Notes: generated by a model not told the origin, from the sequence alone. Numbered from the stretch's first letter, positions 1 through 7,095 are shown. The stretch: DNA of 16,252 nt from Falsiroseomonas sp044341625 (GCA_044341625.1 JBIIRI010000082.1:1-16252); one strand, 5' to 3'. Made by a program: numbers and translations.

Positions 1-1
1 C

Positions 2-151
2 ACCGGGGCCTATGCGGACCTGCTGGCGCAGCGCTTCCGGCTGGCGCTCAGCCGCTTCGGCCTGGACGGGCGGGGCCGGATGAGCGCCGCGCTGGATTGC
101 AGCCAGTTCCGCGCGCCGGAAACGGCGCCTCGGCAATTGGCGCTGCTGTAG
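2..151 (+). CDS. C-terminal fragment of probable radical SAM protein (PA0069/SPL-like family)
   Basis: An open frame enters from the left edge and ends at TAG 149-151, giving 49 residues. It begins TGAYADLLAQRFRLALSRFG and ends in QLALL. A YADLxxQRF helix, a short variable stretch and a QLxLF-like last turn are how alphaproteobacterial PA0069-family radical SAM proteins (related to spore photoproduct lyase) usually finish; that is recall, not a search. The CxxxCxxC iron-sulfur motif and the whole barrel would lie outside the window, so the function cannot be verified here. No gene follows on this strand before 2222. The palindromic element at 248-396 may serve as its transcription end. Confidence 0.5.
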   Translation, partial: TGAYADLLAQRFRLALSRFGLDGRGRMSAALDCSQFRAPETAPRQLALL

Positions 152-166
152 GTGGCGCGGGCGGGC

Positions 167-219
167 GCATTTGTCCGAATCCGCCGCCCCGTCTGCAGCG
201 CCCCGTGCATTTGTCCGAA
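167..219. repeat. 13-bp direct repeat pair, 40-bp spacing
   Basis: GCATTTGTCCGAA occurs at 167-179 and again at 207-219, start to start 40 bp. The second copy runs into CCGAA-A-TTCGG (215-225), a 5-1-5 palindrome. The pair sits just after the stop of the left-edge gene, in DNA without a coding candidate. No function is recognised. Confidence 0.6.
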
Positions 220-247
220 ATTCGGCGGCGCCTTTTCGGTCAACTTG

Positions 248-396
248 GTCGCGCCCCCTCCCCGACCCTCCCCCGCAAGGCGGGGGAGGGAGAAGACTGC
301 GCCAGGTTTCCCTCTCCCGCGCAGCGGGGGGCAGCGGCATTGCCGCTGCGCCGCAGGCTGGTGGCCTCGCGGAGCGAGGCCGGGTGGGGGCGCGAC
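248..396. repeat. REP/MITE-like palindromic intergenic element
   Basis: The outer ends are perfect 11-bp inverted repeats, GTCGCGCCCCC at 248-258 and its complement at 386-396. Inside lie three hairpins in a row: an 11-bp stem 266-276/280-290 with loop AAG, a 9-bp stem 331-339/341-349 around one base, and an 8-bp stem 363-370/374-381 with loop GGA. Elements of this CCCTCCCCCGC...GCGGGGGAGGG look are scattered between genes in many high-GC proteobacteria. It lies between the tails of the converging left-edge gene and etfQO, so it may also act as a bidirectional terminator. I see no clear target-site duplication. Confidence 0.7.
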
Positions 397-475
397 TGCC
401 CTCCACGCTTCTGCGCGATGCGATTGCCCAGGCGATGGCGGCCGGGCGCGCGACGCGTCGCAACGTCGTGGGGAG

Positions 476-2119
476 CTACATCCCGCCGATATAGTTCGGC
501 CCGCCACCACCTTCCGGCGTGCGCCAGTCGATGTTCTGGGTCGGGTCCTTGATGTCGCAGGTTTTGCAGTGGACGCAGTTCTGCGCGTTGATGACGAGCC
601 GCATCTCGCCTTCCCCATTCCCCGCCGCCGCGCCCACCGCCTCATACACCCCGGCGGGGCAGTAGCGGCTTTCGGGGGACGCGAAGCGGTCCCAGTTCAC
701 GCCCTGCCAACGGCCCGGATCCTTCAGCACCAGGTGCGAAGGCTGGTCTTCCTCATGGTTGGTGTTGGCCAGGTAGACCGAGGACAGGCGGTCGAAGCTC
801 AAGACGCCATCCGGCTTCGGATAGGCGATCTTCGGCGCGCTGGACGCGTCCTTCAGCGTCTCGTGGTCGGCATGGTGGCCGAGCGTCCAGGGCGCCTTGC
901 CCCGGAAGACATAGGTGTCGAGCGCGGCGTTCACCATGCCGCCCCAGAAGCCATACTTGGCGAAGCCGGGGCGGATGTTCCGCACCGCCTGCAGCTCCTC
1001 CCACGCCCAGCTCGCGCGGATGCCGGCTTCGTAGGCGTCGAGGACGGCCGGGCGGTCGCCGGCCAGCGCGGCCGCGATCGCCTCCGCCGCCGCCATGCCG
1101 GACTTCATCGAGGTGTGCGTGCCCTTGATCTTCGGCACGTTCAGGAAGCTCGCCGCGTCGCCGACGATCATGCCGCCAGGGAAGACCAGCTTCGGCATCG
1201 CCTGGATGCCGCCCTCGTTCAACGCGCGGGCCCCATACGCCACGCGCTTGCCCCCTTCCAGGAAGCCGCGCACGGCGGGGTGCGTCTTGAAGCGCTGGAA
1301 TTCCTCGAAGGGCGACAGCCAGGGGTTGGGATAGTCCAGCCCGACGACAAAGCCGATCGAGACCAAATTCTCCCCGAACATATAGAGCCACGACCCGCCA
1401 TAGGTGTCGGTCGGCAGCGGCCAGCCGGTGGAATGCCACACCAGGCCGGGGGTGTGCTTGTCCTTCGGGATCTCCCACAGCTCCTTCATCCCCAGCGCAT
1501 AGGTCTGCGGCGCGGCATCGCGGCGAAGGTCGAAGGTCTCGAACAGCCGCTTCGTCAGGCTGCCGCGGCAGCCTTCGGCGAAGACGGTGTAGGTGGCGCG
1601 GAGCTCCATCCCCGGCTGGTAGTTGGGGCCCTTCTCGCCGTCCCGGGTGATGCCCATCACGCCGGCGACGACACCCTTGACCTGACCATCCTCGATGATG
1701 GTCTCGGAGGCGGCGAAGCCCGGATAGATCTCGACCCCCAGCGCCTCGGCCTTGGCGCCGAGCCAGCGGCACACATTGCCGAGGGAGACGATGTAGTTCC
1801 CCTCATTGTGCATCTGCGGGGGGGTCGGGAGCTTCAGCGCGCGGGTCTCGGTCAGGAACATGAACCGGTCGTCGCGGACAGGCGTGGCCAGCGCCGGCGG
1901 GTCATCCCGCCAATCGGGGATCAGCTCATCGAGCGCGCGGGGCTCCAGCACCGCGCCCGACAGGATATGGGCGCCGATCTCGCTGCCTTTCTCCACCAGG
2001 CAGATGGCGGCGTCGGGGTTCAGCTGCTTCAGGCGGATCGCGCAGGCGAGCCCCGCCGGGCCGCCGCCGACCACCAGCACGTCGAATTCCATGGCTTCGC
2101 GCGCGTCGCTGTCCGACAT
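476..2119 (-). CDS. etfQO: Electron transfer flavoprotein-ubiquinone oxidoreductase
   Basis: Membrane-associated FAD and 4Fe-4S enzyme that takes electrons from reduced electron transfer flavoprotein (fatty acid, amino acid and choline-type dehydrogenases) and passes them to ubiquinone. The 547-residue product has the normal family length. The FAD-binding GGGPAG is at residues 18-23. The C-terminal cluster ligands are C487, C515, C518 and C521 (a lone Cys, then CxxCxxC in NCVHCKTCDIKDP). The end PEGGGGPNY is typical of the family. ATG at 2119 was chosen because GGAGG lies at 2127-2131, 7 nt upstream, and the FAD motif follows at the usual distance. The minus-strand frame stays open to 3046, but that extension is antisense to the neighbouring glycosylase. 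It is divergent from that gene; etfA/etfB are not in the window. Confidence 0.96.
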   Translation of the reverse strand: MSDSDAREAMEFDVLVVGGGPAGLACAIRLKQLNPDAAICLVEKGSEIGAHILSGAVLEPRALDELIPDWRDDPPALATPVRDDRFMFLTETRALKLPTPPQMHNEGNYIVSLGNVCRWLGAKAEALGVEIYPGFAASETIIEDGQVKGVVAGVMGITRDGEKGPNYQPGMELRATYTVFAEGCRGSLTKRLFETFDLRRDAAPQTYALGMKELWEIPKDKHTPGLVWHSTGWPLPTDTYGGSWLYMFGENLVSIGFVVGLDYPNPWLSPFEEFQRFKTHPAVRGFLEGGKRVAYGARALNEGGIQAMPKLVFPGGMIVGDAASFLNVPKIKGTHTSMKSGMAAAEAIAAALAGDRPAVLDAYEAGIRASWAWEELQAVRNIRPGFAKYGFWGGMVNAALDTYVFRGKAPWTLGHHADHETLKDASSAPKIAYPKPDGVLSFDRLSSVYLANTNHEEDQPSHLVLKDPGRWQGVNWDRFASPESRYCPAGVYEAVGAAAGNGEGEMRLVINAQNCVHCKTCDIKDPTQNIDWRTPEGGGGPNYIGGM

Positions 2120-2169
2120 GCTTGTTCCTCCGCCGTCCCCGATCTTCGCGGATGTAGCGTCGCGGGGCA

Positions 2170-2199
2170 TTGCGCGGAACCCTGTGTCGCGCCGATATC
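2170..2199 (+). promoter_or_regulatory. Candidate sigma-70-type promoter for the UDG gene
   Basis: In the roughly 100-bp divergent gap between etfQO and the glycosylase, TTGCGC (2170-2175) and GATATC (2194-2199) are separated by 18 bp and end 22 bp before ATG 2222. Both hexamers are imperfect, and spacing is the main argument. I found no convincing element for etfQO on the other strand. Confidence 0.28.
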
Positions 2200-2221
2200 G
2201 CGTCCCATGGAAGCTCAGGCC

Positions 2222-3028
2222 ATGGACAGGGCGGCGCTGCTGGCCGCGCTGCGGCTGCAGATCGAATGGGGGGCCGACGAGGCGCTGGCGGAGACGCCGG
2301 TGGACCGCGCCGCGACCACCCTGCCACGAGGGGACGCCGAGGGCGGGGTGGCAGCGCCGCCCGCCCGGCCGGCCGCGCCCGCGATCCTCCGCGCGCCCGT
2401 CGCCCCGCTGCCCGCCGGCCCCGCCGCCGCGGCGCGGCTCGCGGCGGGCGCGCAGGACCTCGCCGGCCTCAAGGCCGCCATCGCGGCGGTGGACAGCCCG
2501 CTGAAGGACACCGCCACCAACCTGGTCTTCGCCGATGGCGCGCCCGGATCCGGCCTGATGCTGGTGGGGGAGGCGCCGGAGGCGGATGAGGATCGGCTCG
2601 GCAAGCCCTTCGTGGGCGCATCGGGCCAGTTGCTCGACCGGATGTTCGCCTCGATCGGGCTCGACCGGTCGCGGGATCTCTACGTCACCAACATCCTGCC
2701 CTGGCGGCCGCCCGGCAACCGGACGCCGACGGAGGCCGAGGTGAACCTGTTCCTGCCCTTCGTGCTGCGCCACATCGCGCTGGTTCGCCCGCGGCATGTG
2801 GTCCTGCTGGGCGGCGTGGCCGCCAAAGCCCTGCTGCGCGCCAGGGACGGCATCACAAGGCTGCGCGGCCGCTGGCACGCGATGGAGGGCGAGGACGGCG
2901 CCCGCCTGCCGGCCCTGCCGACGCTGCATCCGGCCTATCTGCTCCGCACGCCCGCCGCCAAGCGGGAGGCCTGGGCCGACCTGGTGCTGCTCCGGCGGAC
3001 CCTGGACGGGCAGGTCGCGACGGATTGA
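2222..3028 (+). CDS. Uracil-DNA glycosylase, family 4-like, cysteine-free
   Basis: Base-excision repair enzyme expected to remove uracil from DNA. The 268-residue product has an Ala/Pro-rich N-terminal third (about 40-80) and then the UDG fold. Motif A is GEAPEADED (116-124), followed by GKPFVGASGQLLD, then NILPWRPPGNR (157-167), and the late His motif is HPAYLLR (236-242). Family 4 enzymes normally bind a 4Fe-4S cluster with four Cys, the first pair near residues 88-95 here. This protein has no cysteine anywhere; the expected place reads VDSPLKDTATN. The usual GEAPG is also GEAPE. ATG 2222 is preferred (GGAAG at 2209-2213); ATG 2207, five codons earlier, is possible. Divergent from etfQO. 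The fold assignment is firm; activity is inferred. Confidence 0.88.
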   Translation: MDRAALLAALRLQIEWGADEALAETPVDRAATTLPRGDAEGGVAAPPARPAAPAILRAPVAPLPAGPAAAARLAAGAQDLAGLKAAIAAVDSPLKDTATNLVFADGAPGSGLMLVGEAPEADEDRLGKPFVGASGQLLDRMFASIGLDRSRDLYVTNILPWRPPGNRTPTEAEVNLFLPFVLRHIALVRPRHVVLLGGVAAKALLRARDGITRLRGRWHAMEGEDGARLPALPTLHPAYLLRTPAAKREAWADLVLLRRTLDGQVATD

Positions 3029-3153
3029 CTCAAAAAAGTCGGCCAAGAACGATCCGCAACAGCCTGATTCGCTAAAGGTCGTCTCAAAAAACGAGAAAAT
3101 CTCAATTCGGGGGGTTGCGCGGCCGTTGGAACCGCCTGTAGGGGAAGCGCGCC
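3029..3153. other. Intergenic AT-richer patch before the transglycosylase gene
   Basis: This 125-bp gap contains the only A-rich patch in this part of the window. CTCAAAAAA occurs at 3029-3037 and again at 3083-3091, and GAGA-AAA-TCTC lies at 3093-3103. The gap probably holds the promoter of the downstream gene, but no -35/-10 pair with good spacing is convincing. Confidence 0.35.
3140..3147 (+). promoter_or_regulatory. Ribosome-binding site fixing the transglycosylase start
   Basis: AGGGGAAG ends 6 nt before ATG 3154. The later ATG at 3199, nearer the hydrophobic core of the signal peptide, has no comparable purine stretch, so this site favours the longer product. Confidence 0.6.
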
Positions 3154-4986
3154 ATGCGAGCGATCTGCCCCATGGCCCGGCGCCCCCGGCCGGTCAGCAT
3201 GCTTCGCCACCTAGCGATCGTGTTCGGCCTTGGGGTGACGATGACCGTGGGGGTTCAGGCTCCCGCGGTCGGGCAACGGGCCGACCAGACCGCCATGAGC
3301 GTTCCTCGCCCGATGCTTCAGGGTGGGATCGCCGGGTTCCCGCAACCCCTAGCGCCGTCCGACGCGGCGCGGCTTCGTCGTATCTTCGACCTCCAGTCGC
3401 GGGGTGAGATCACGGCGGCGTCGCGCGAGGTCGAACGGCTCGATGACCGTCGCCTGCTCGGCCATGTGCTGGCCGACCGCTGGCTCCGTGGCCATGAGCC
3501 CACCACCGCCGAGATGATCGGCTGGCTGGCGGAACATGGCGACCACCCGGATGCGGCGGTGATCCATGCCATGCTCGTCCGCAGGGCCCCGCCCGGCGCG
3601 GCGCTGCCGCCTGCGCCCGCGCAGGACGCGCTAGACGACAATACGGATGTGGTGCCGGAGGAGCGCGAGCCGCAGAGCCGCCCGGTGATCCGCAACGCCG
3701 CGCTCGACCGCGCGGTGCGCGACCGCGCCCGCGATGGCAATGCCGGGGCTGCCCTGGCCACGATCGCGCGCGCCCGGCCACAGCCCGCCTATGCCGCCCT
3801 GCTGCGTGGCGAGGTGGCGCAAATCATGTTCCAGCTGGGCCGCGACGAGGACGCGCTGCGGATCGGCACGGAGGCATCGCGCGCGATGCCGCAATCGGCC
3901 TTCCCCGCCTTCATCGCCGGCCTCGCCGCCTGGCGGCTGGAGCGGCACGAGCTGGCCTTCGAGCTGTTCGAAACCGCGGCGCGGGCCGAGATCGCCTCCC
4001 CCGCCACGCGCTCGGCGGCGGCGTTCTGGACCGCGCGCGCGGCCGTGCGGGCGCGCCGCCCGTATCTCTATGTGCCCTGGATGATGCAGGCCGGGCAGGA
4101 ACAGCGGACCTTCTACGGGCTGGTCGCGCGGCGCACCCTCGGCCTGCCATTCGGCTTCGCCTTCGAGAACGAGCTGGCCGGGGAGAGCGAGGCCGCGGCG
4201 GTCGCTGAAACCGCGGCCGGCTGGCGGGCCCTCGCTTTGGTGCAGATCGGCCAGCAGGACAGGGCGGAGGCCGAACTCCGCGCGCTCTGGCCACGGGTGC
4301 AGGGCAATCCGGGTGTGATGCGCGCGATGCTCGCGGTGGCGGCGGCGGCGGGGATGACCGACCTCGGCGCCCAGCTCGCCAGCCTGCAGCAGAGCGCGGA
4401 TGGGCGGCCGCGCGATTTCGCGCGCTTCCCCGTGCCGCAGCTCCGTCCCTCCCACGGCTTCCGCACCGATCCAGCGCTGGTCTACGCGCTGGTGCGGCAG
4501 GAATCGAACTTCAACGCGGGCGCCGTCTCCCCAGCCGGGGCGCGGGGGCTGATGCAGATCATGCCGGCCACTGCCAGCTACGTGACGGGCGACGCTTCGC
4601 TCCGCGGGTCGAGGGTAAGGCGGCTGCACGACCCGTCCTTCTCGCTCGAGGTCGGGCAGCGCTACCTTCACTACCTGGCCCGGCACGACCAGGTGGGCGG
4701 CGACCTGATCCGACTGCTCGCGGCCTACAACAACGGGCCGGGCAACCTGGCGCGGTGGCAGCCGGCGGTGCGCCATGATGGCGACCCCTTCCTGTTCATC
4801 GAGAGCATCCCGGTGATCGAGACCCGCAGCTTCGTGCACCGCGTGCTGGCCTATTCCTGGATCTACGCCGCGCGGCTCGGCCTGCCGGCACCCAGCCTCG
4901 ACACGCTGGTGGCCGGCGAGTTCCCCCGCTTCGCCGGGGTCGAGGAGGTGGCGCAATGGATGCCGCCTGGGCCGATCCGACGCTAG
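3154..4986 (+). CDS. Soluble lytic murein transglycosylase (Slt70-type), secreted
   Basis: Periplasmic enzyme that cleaves the MurNAc-GlcNAc bond of peptidoglycan, forming 1,6-anhydro ends. The 610-residue product begins with a long basic n-region (about 1-18) and a hydrophobic core (about 19-39), ending near PAVGQ. An Ala-rich helical solenoid (about 55-425) follows, as in the U-domain of Slt70. The catalytic SLT domain has Glu in VRQESNFN (E450), GLMQIMPATA (465-474) and AAYNNGPGN (523-531), all canonical. The length is close to E. coli Slt. Residues 150-175 form an acidic, Pro-rich, low-complexity insert. The start at 3154 rests on the upstream AGGGGAAG. The stop codon lies inside a strong hairpin (4983-5026). 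Transcribed alone. Confidence 0.93.
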   Translation: MRAICPMARRPRPVSMLRHLAIVFGLGVTMTVGVQAPAVGQRADQTAMSVPRPMLQGGIAGFPQPLAPSDAARLRRIFDLQSRGEITAASREVERLDDRRLLGHVLADRWLRGHEPTTAEMIGWLAEHGDHPDAAVIHAMLVRRAPPGAALPPAPAQDALDDNTDVVPEEREPQSRPVIRNAALDRAVRDRARDGNAGAALATIARARPQPAYAALLRGEVAQIMFQLGRDEDALRIGTEASRAMPQSAFPAFIAGLAAWRLERHELAFELFETAARAEIASPATRSAAAFWTARAAVRARRPYLYVPWMMQAGQEQRTFYGLVARRTLGLPFGFAFENELAGESEAAAVAETAAGWRALALVQIGQQDRAEAELRALWPRVQGNPGVMRAMLAVAAAAGMTDLGAQLASLQQSADGRPRDFARFPVPQLRPSHGFRTDPALVYALVRQESNFNAGAVSPAGARGLMQIMPATASYVTGDASLRGSRVRRLHDPSFSLEVGQRYLHYLARHDQVGGDLIRLLAAYNNGPGNLARWQPAVRHDGDPFLFIESIPVIETRSFVHRVLAYSWIYAARLGLPAPSLDTLVAGEFPRFAGVEEVAQWMPPGPIRR

Positions 4987-5026
4987 ACCATGCTCGGCGC
5001 CGATAGAAGCGCCGAGCATGGTCTAG
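4983..5026 (+). terminator. Perfect 18-bp hairpin overlapping the slt stop codon
   Basis: CTAGACCATGCTCGGCGC (4983-5000) is exactly complementary to 5009-5026 across an 8-nt loop (5001-5008). The transglycosylase TAG (4984-4986) lies in the left arm. CTTCTTGTTC follows, a weak pyrimidine/T run. Most likely an intrinsic terminator for slt that insulates moaB. The perfect symmetry would also suit a protein-binding site. Confidence 0.8.
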
Positions 5027-5040
5027 CTTCTTGTTCGGTC

Positions 5041-5053
5041 GCGTGATTCACGC
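5041..5053. promoter_or_regulatory. 13-bp palindrome upstream of moaB
   Basis: GCGTGA-T-TCACGC is a perfect 6-1-6 palindrome, 46 bp before the moaB ATG and just after the slt hairpin. Its size and place suit an operator for a dimeric regulator. I do not recognise the regulator. Confidence 0.4.
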
Positions 5054-5099
5054 CTTCGACCGTTCCAGTCTACGGCGACCACGCTCTAAGGAGCCCACC

Positions 5100-5639
5100 A
5101 TGCCGATCGATGAAAGCCGCAGCTTCCTGCCCGTGAACATCGCGGTGCTGACCGTGTCCGACACCCGCGACCTGGCGAGCGACCGTAGCGGCGACACGCT
5201 GGCGGAGCGGATCGGCAAGGCCGGCCACCGCCTGGCCGCGCGGGAGATCTGCAAGGACGAGGCTGCGCTGATCGAGGCGATCCTGCGCCGCTGGATCGCG
5301 GATCCGGAGGTCGATTGCGTGATCACCACCGGCGGCACCGGCATCACCGGCCGTGATGTGACGCCGGAGGCCTTCGCCCGGGTGCTGGAGAAGGAAATCA
5401 CCGGCTTCGGCGAGCTGTTCCGGATGCTCAGCTACCAGAAGATCGGCACCTCCACGATCCAGTCGCGGGCGATCGGTGGGGTGGCGGGGGGGACCTATCT
5501 GTTCGCCTTGCCGGGCTCGACCGGGGCCTGCAAGGATGCGTGGGACGACATCCTGCTGTGGCAGCTCGACAGCCGCCACCGGCCCTGCAATCTGGTGGAG
5601 CTGATGCCCCGCCTGCAGGAACACCTGAAGAAGGCCTGA
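5100..5639 (+). CDS. moaB: Molybdenum cofactor biosynthesis protein B
   Basis: MoaB/MogA-fold cytoplasmic protein of molybdopterin cofactor synthesis; the fold's role is adenylylation of molybdopterin before metal insertion, although E. coli MoaB itself appears inactive. The 179-residue product carries TVSDTRDLASDRSGD (18-32), the signature TTGGTGITGRDVTPE (77-90 region) and the LPGS loop (137-140), all in family order, and has the normal single-domain length. ATG 5100 is fixed by AAGGAG at 5088-5093, 6 nt upstream; the frame is open to 5031 but lacks another good start. Single gene, insulated from slt by the hairpin and convergent with ubiH. No molybdoenzyme or other moa gene is in the window. 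Confidence 0.93.
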   Translation: MPIDESRSFLPVNIAVLTVSDTRDLASDRSGDTLAERIGKAGHRLAAREICKDEAALIEAILRRWIADPEVDCVITTGGTGITGRDVTPEAFARVLEKEITGFGELFRMLSYQKIGTSTIQSRAIGGVAGGTYLFALPGSTGACKDAWDDILLWQLDSRHRPCNLVELMPRLQEHLKKA

Positions 5640-5642
5640 GTC

Positions 5643-5659
5643 CCCGCCGACCGGGCGGG
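5643..5659. terminator. Short GC hairpin between convergent moaB and ubiH
   Basis: CCCGCC (5643-5648) pairs with GGCGGG (5654-5659) across a 5-nt loop in the 21-bp gap between the moaB and ubiH stops. A 6-bp GC stem without a T run; a possible bidirectional terminator. Confidence 0.4.
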
Positions 5660-5660
5660 C

Positions 5661-6941
5661 TCAGCCCAGCTTCATCAGGCCCTGCCCGCCCAGCAGCCCG
5701 GCGAGCCCGGGCCGCATGCCCATCGCGCGCTCGGCGAAGGCGCGCTTCAGCGCCGGGATACGGTCCACCGCGGCGATGCCGAGGCGGCGGGCCACCCGCA
5801 CGGGGCCGAAATCATTGCCGAACAGCTTCTCGAGCACATGGGTCGCGCCCAGCATCAGCATGGCGTCGGGCCGTGCGCGGGCCTGGTAGCGCGCCAGCAC
5901 GGCGGCACTGCCGGGATCCTCGCCGGCGGCCACCGCCTCCACCAGCGCCTCGGCCAGGGCGGCGACGTCGCGGAAGCCGAGGTTCAGCCCCTGCCCCGCG
6001 ATGGGATGGATGCCATGTGCGGCATCGCCGACCAGCGCCAGCCGCTCGGCCGTGAAGCGCTCGGCCCAGAGCGCCGAAAGCGGATAGGACCAGCGCCGCC
6101 CGATGGGGCGGATCGTGCCGAGGTGATCGCCGAGCCGCCGCTGCAATTCGCGCCCGAAGGCGGCATCGTCCATCGCCAGGAAGCGCCGCGCCAGCGCGGT
6201 CCGCTCGGACCAGACATAGGCGGAAGCGTGGGGCAGCCCGGCCGCGCCGAAGCCGCCAGGGGCGGCCAGCGGCAGCTGCGCGAAGGGGCCGTTCGGCAGG
6301 AACATCTCAAGCGCTGTGCCGTCATGCGGGCGCTCATGCGCGAAGGCGCCGACCATGCCGACCTGGCCGTAATCCCAGCGCGTCACGCCGATGCCGGCCT
6401 GGGCGCGAAGTGGGCTTTCGCGCCCCTCCGCGCCGATCACGAGCTTGGCGCGGATCAGGGGACCGCCCTCGATCCGGATCTCGGCGCGGTCGGGGTGGCG
6501 CGCCACGGTGGCGTGGGCTGGGGCGAAGGCGTGCAGATTGGGCAGCGCCGGCAGGCAGGCATTGAGCGCGACGCGCAGCGCCCTGGCCTCGACCATCCAG
6601 CCGAAGGGGGCGCCTTCGGCCACCTCCTCCGCATCGAAATCGAGCTTGAGGGAGGAAGGGCGTTCCCCGGGGCGGCCATCGGCGACGCGGATCCGGCGGA
6701 TCGGCTGGGGGGTGCTGGGCAGGCGGTCCCAGATGCCGGCGGCGGCCAGCAGGCGCTGGCTGGTCGACGCGATCGCATAGGCGCGGCCGTCGAATTCCGG
6801 CAGCTCCATCGGCGGCAGGGGCGCGCGATCCACCACCGCGGTGGGCAGGCCGGCGGCGGCCAGCGTCGCGGCCAGGGTGGCGCCGACCGGGCCGGCGCCG
6901 ATGACGCAGGCGGTGACATCGAGGGGGGCGGGGTCCGTCAT
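5661..6941 (-). CDS. FAD-dependent ubiquinone hydroxylase, UbiH/UbiF/COQ6 family
   Basis: Flavin monooxygenase that hydroxylates the ring of a ubiquinone precursor, likely at the inner-membrane face. The 426-residue product has the dinucleotide fold GAGPVG (15-20), the middle 'DG' motif as VIGAEGRES (168-175, with Glu where Asp is usual) and the FAD-ribityl motif GDAAHGIHPIAGQGLNLG (305-322), which is diagnostic for UbiH/UbiF/UbiL/Coq6. Which ring position it acts on cannot be read from the sequence; alphaproteobacterial members vary in regiospecificity, so no symbol is given. The start at 6941 gives the standard distance to the FAD motif, but its upstream purine signal is weak. Divergent from glnK-amtB, convergent with moaB. 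Confidence 0.92.
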   Translation of the reverse strand: MTDPAPLDVTACVIGAGPVGATLAATLAAAGLPTAVVDRAPLPPMELPEFDGRAYAIASTSQRLLAAAGIWDRLPSTPQPIRRIRVADGRPGERPSSLKLDFDAEEVAEGAPFGWMVEARALRVALNACLPALPNLHAFAPAHATVARHPDRAEIRIEGGPLIRAKLVIGAEGRESPLRAQAGIGVTRWDYGQVGMVGAFAHERPHDGTALEMFLPNGPFAQLPLAAPGGFGAAGLPHASAYVWSERTALARRFLAMDDAAFGRELQRRLGDHLGTIRPIGRRWSYPLSALWAERFTAERLALVGDAAHGIHPIAGQGLNLGFRDVAALAEALVEAVAAGEDPGSAAVLARYQARARPDAMLMLGATHVLEKLFGNDFGPVRVARRLGIAAVDRIPALKRAFAERAMGMRPGLAGLLGGQGLMKLG

Positions 6942-6989
6942 GGGCGAAAGGTCGCTGCGCCAATGGGTTTCGGCAAGGGTCGGGCAATT

Positions 6990-7004
6990 GCCTAAAATTT
7001 AGGC
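6990..7004. promoter_or_regulatory. 15-bp palindrome between ubiH and glnK
   Basis: GCCTAAA-A-TTTAGGC is a perfect 7-1-7 palindrome overlapped by GCAATTGC (6984-6991). It is an AT-rich island in the 200-bp divergent gap, 49 bp upstream of the ubiH start on that strand. It could be an operator or the -10 region of a ubiH promoter; TAAATT or TAAAAT hexamers lie inside. Confidence 0.45.
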
Positions 7005-7078
7005 GCGAAAGGCAGGTGGCGATGCGGTGAGTCCCGCGCGCCACGCTGTTGCACGGCGGCAAAGGGCATTCCCGGCAC

Positions 7079-7095
7079 TTGGCACGGCGCTTGGA
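7079..7095 (+). promoter_or_regulatory. Sigma-54 (RpoN) -24/-12 promoter of glnK-amtB
   Basis: TTGGCACGGCGCTTGGA matches the consensus YTGGCACGrNNNTTGCW in every fixed place but one: the -24 GG is at 7081-7082 and the -12 pair at 7093-7094 is GG instead of GC, with exactly 10 bp between. Transcription would begin near 7105, about 35 nt before the glnK ATG. The NtrC/RpoN system commonly drives glnK-amtB in Proteobacteria. A partial dyad TTGC-N6-GCAA (7049-7062) lies about 17 bp upstream, but it is not a good NtrC consensus. Confidence 0.78.

Noticed and set aside
152..2206. Plus-strand open frame running into the UDG gene
   Set aside because: It crosses the palindromic element and the antisense strand of etfQO; composition (many His, Gln, Asp repeats) is typical of an antisense shadow.
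2120..3046. Minus-strand open frame upstream of and continuous with etfQO (about 309 extra codons)
   Set aside because: It is antisense to the UDG gene, Arg/Gly/Gln-rich without domains, and the real etfQO start has a GGAGG site at 2127-2131. Open only because of high GC.
3631..5019. Minus-strand open frame opposite the transglycosylase gene
   Set aside because: Shadow frame with low-complexity composition and a start inside the terminator hairpin.
7049..7062. TTGC-N6-GCAA as an NtrC enhancer site for glnK
   Set aside because: Symmetric and upstream of the sigma-54 element, but it lacks the GCAC...GTGC core and lies unusually near the promoter.
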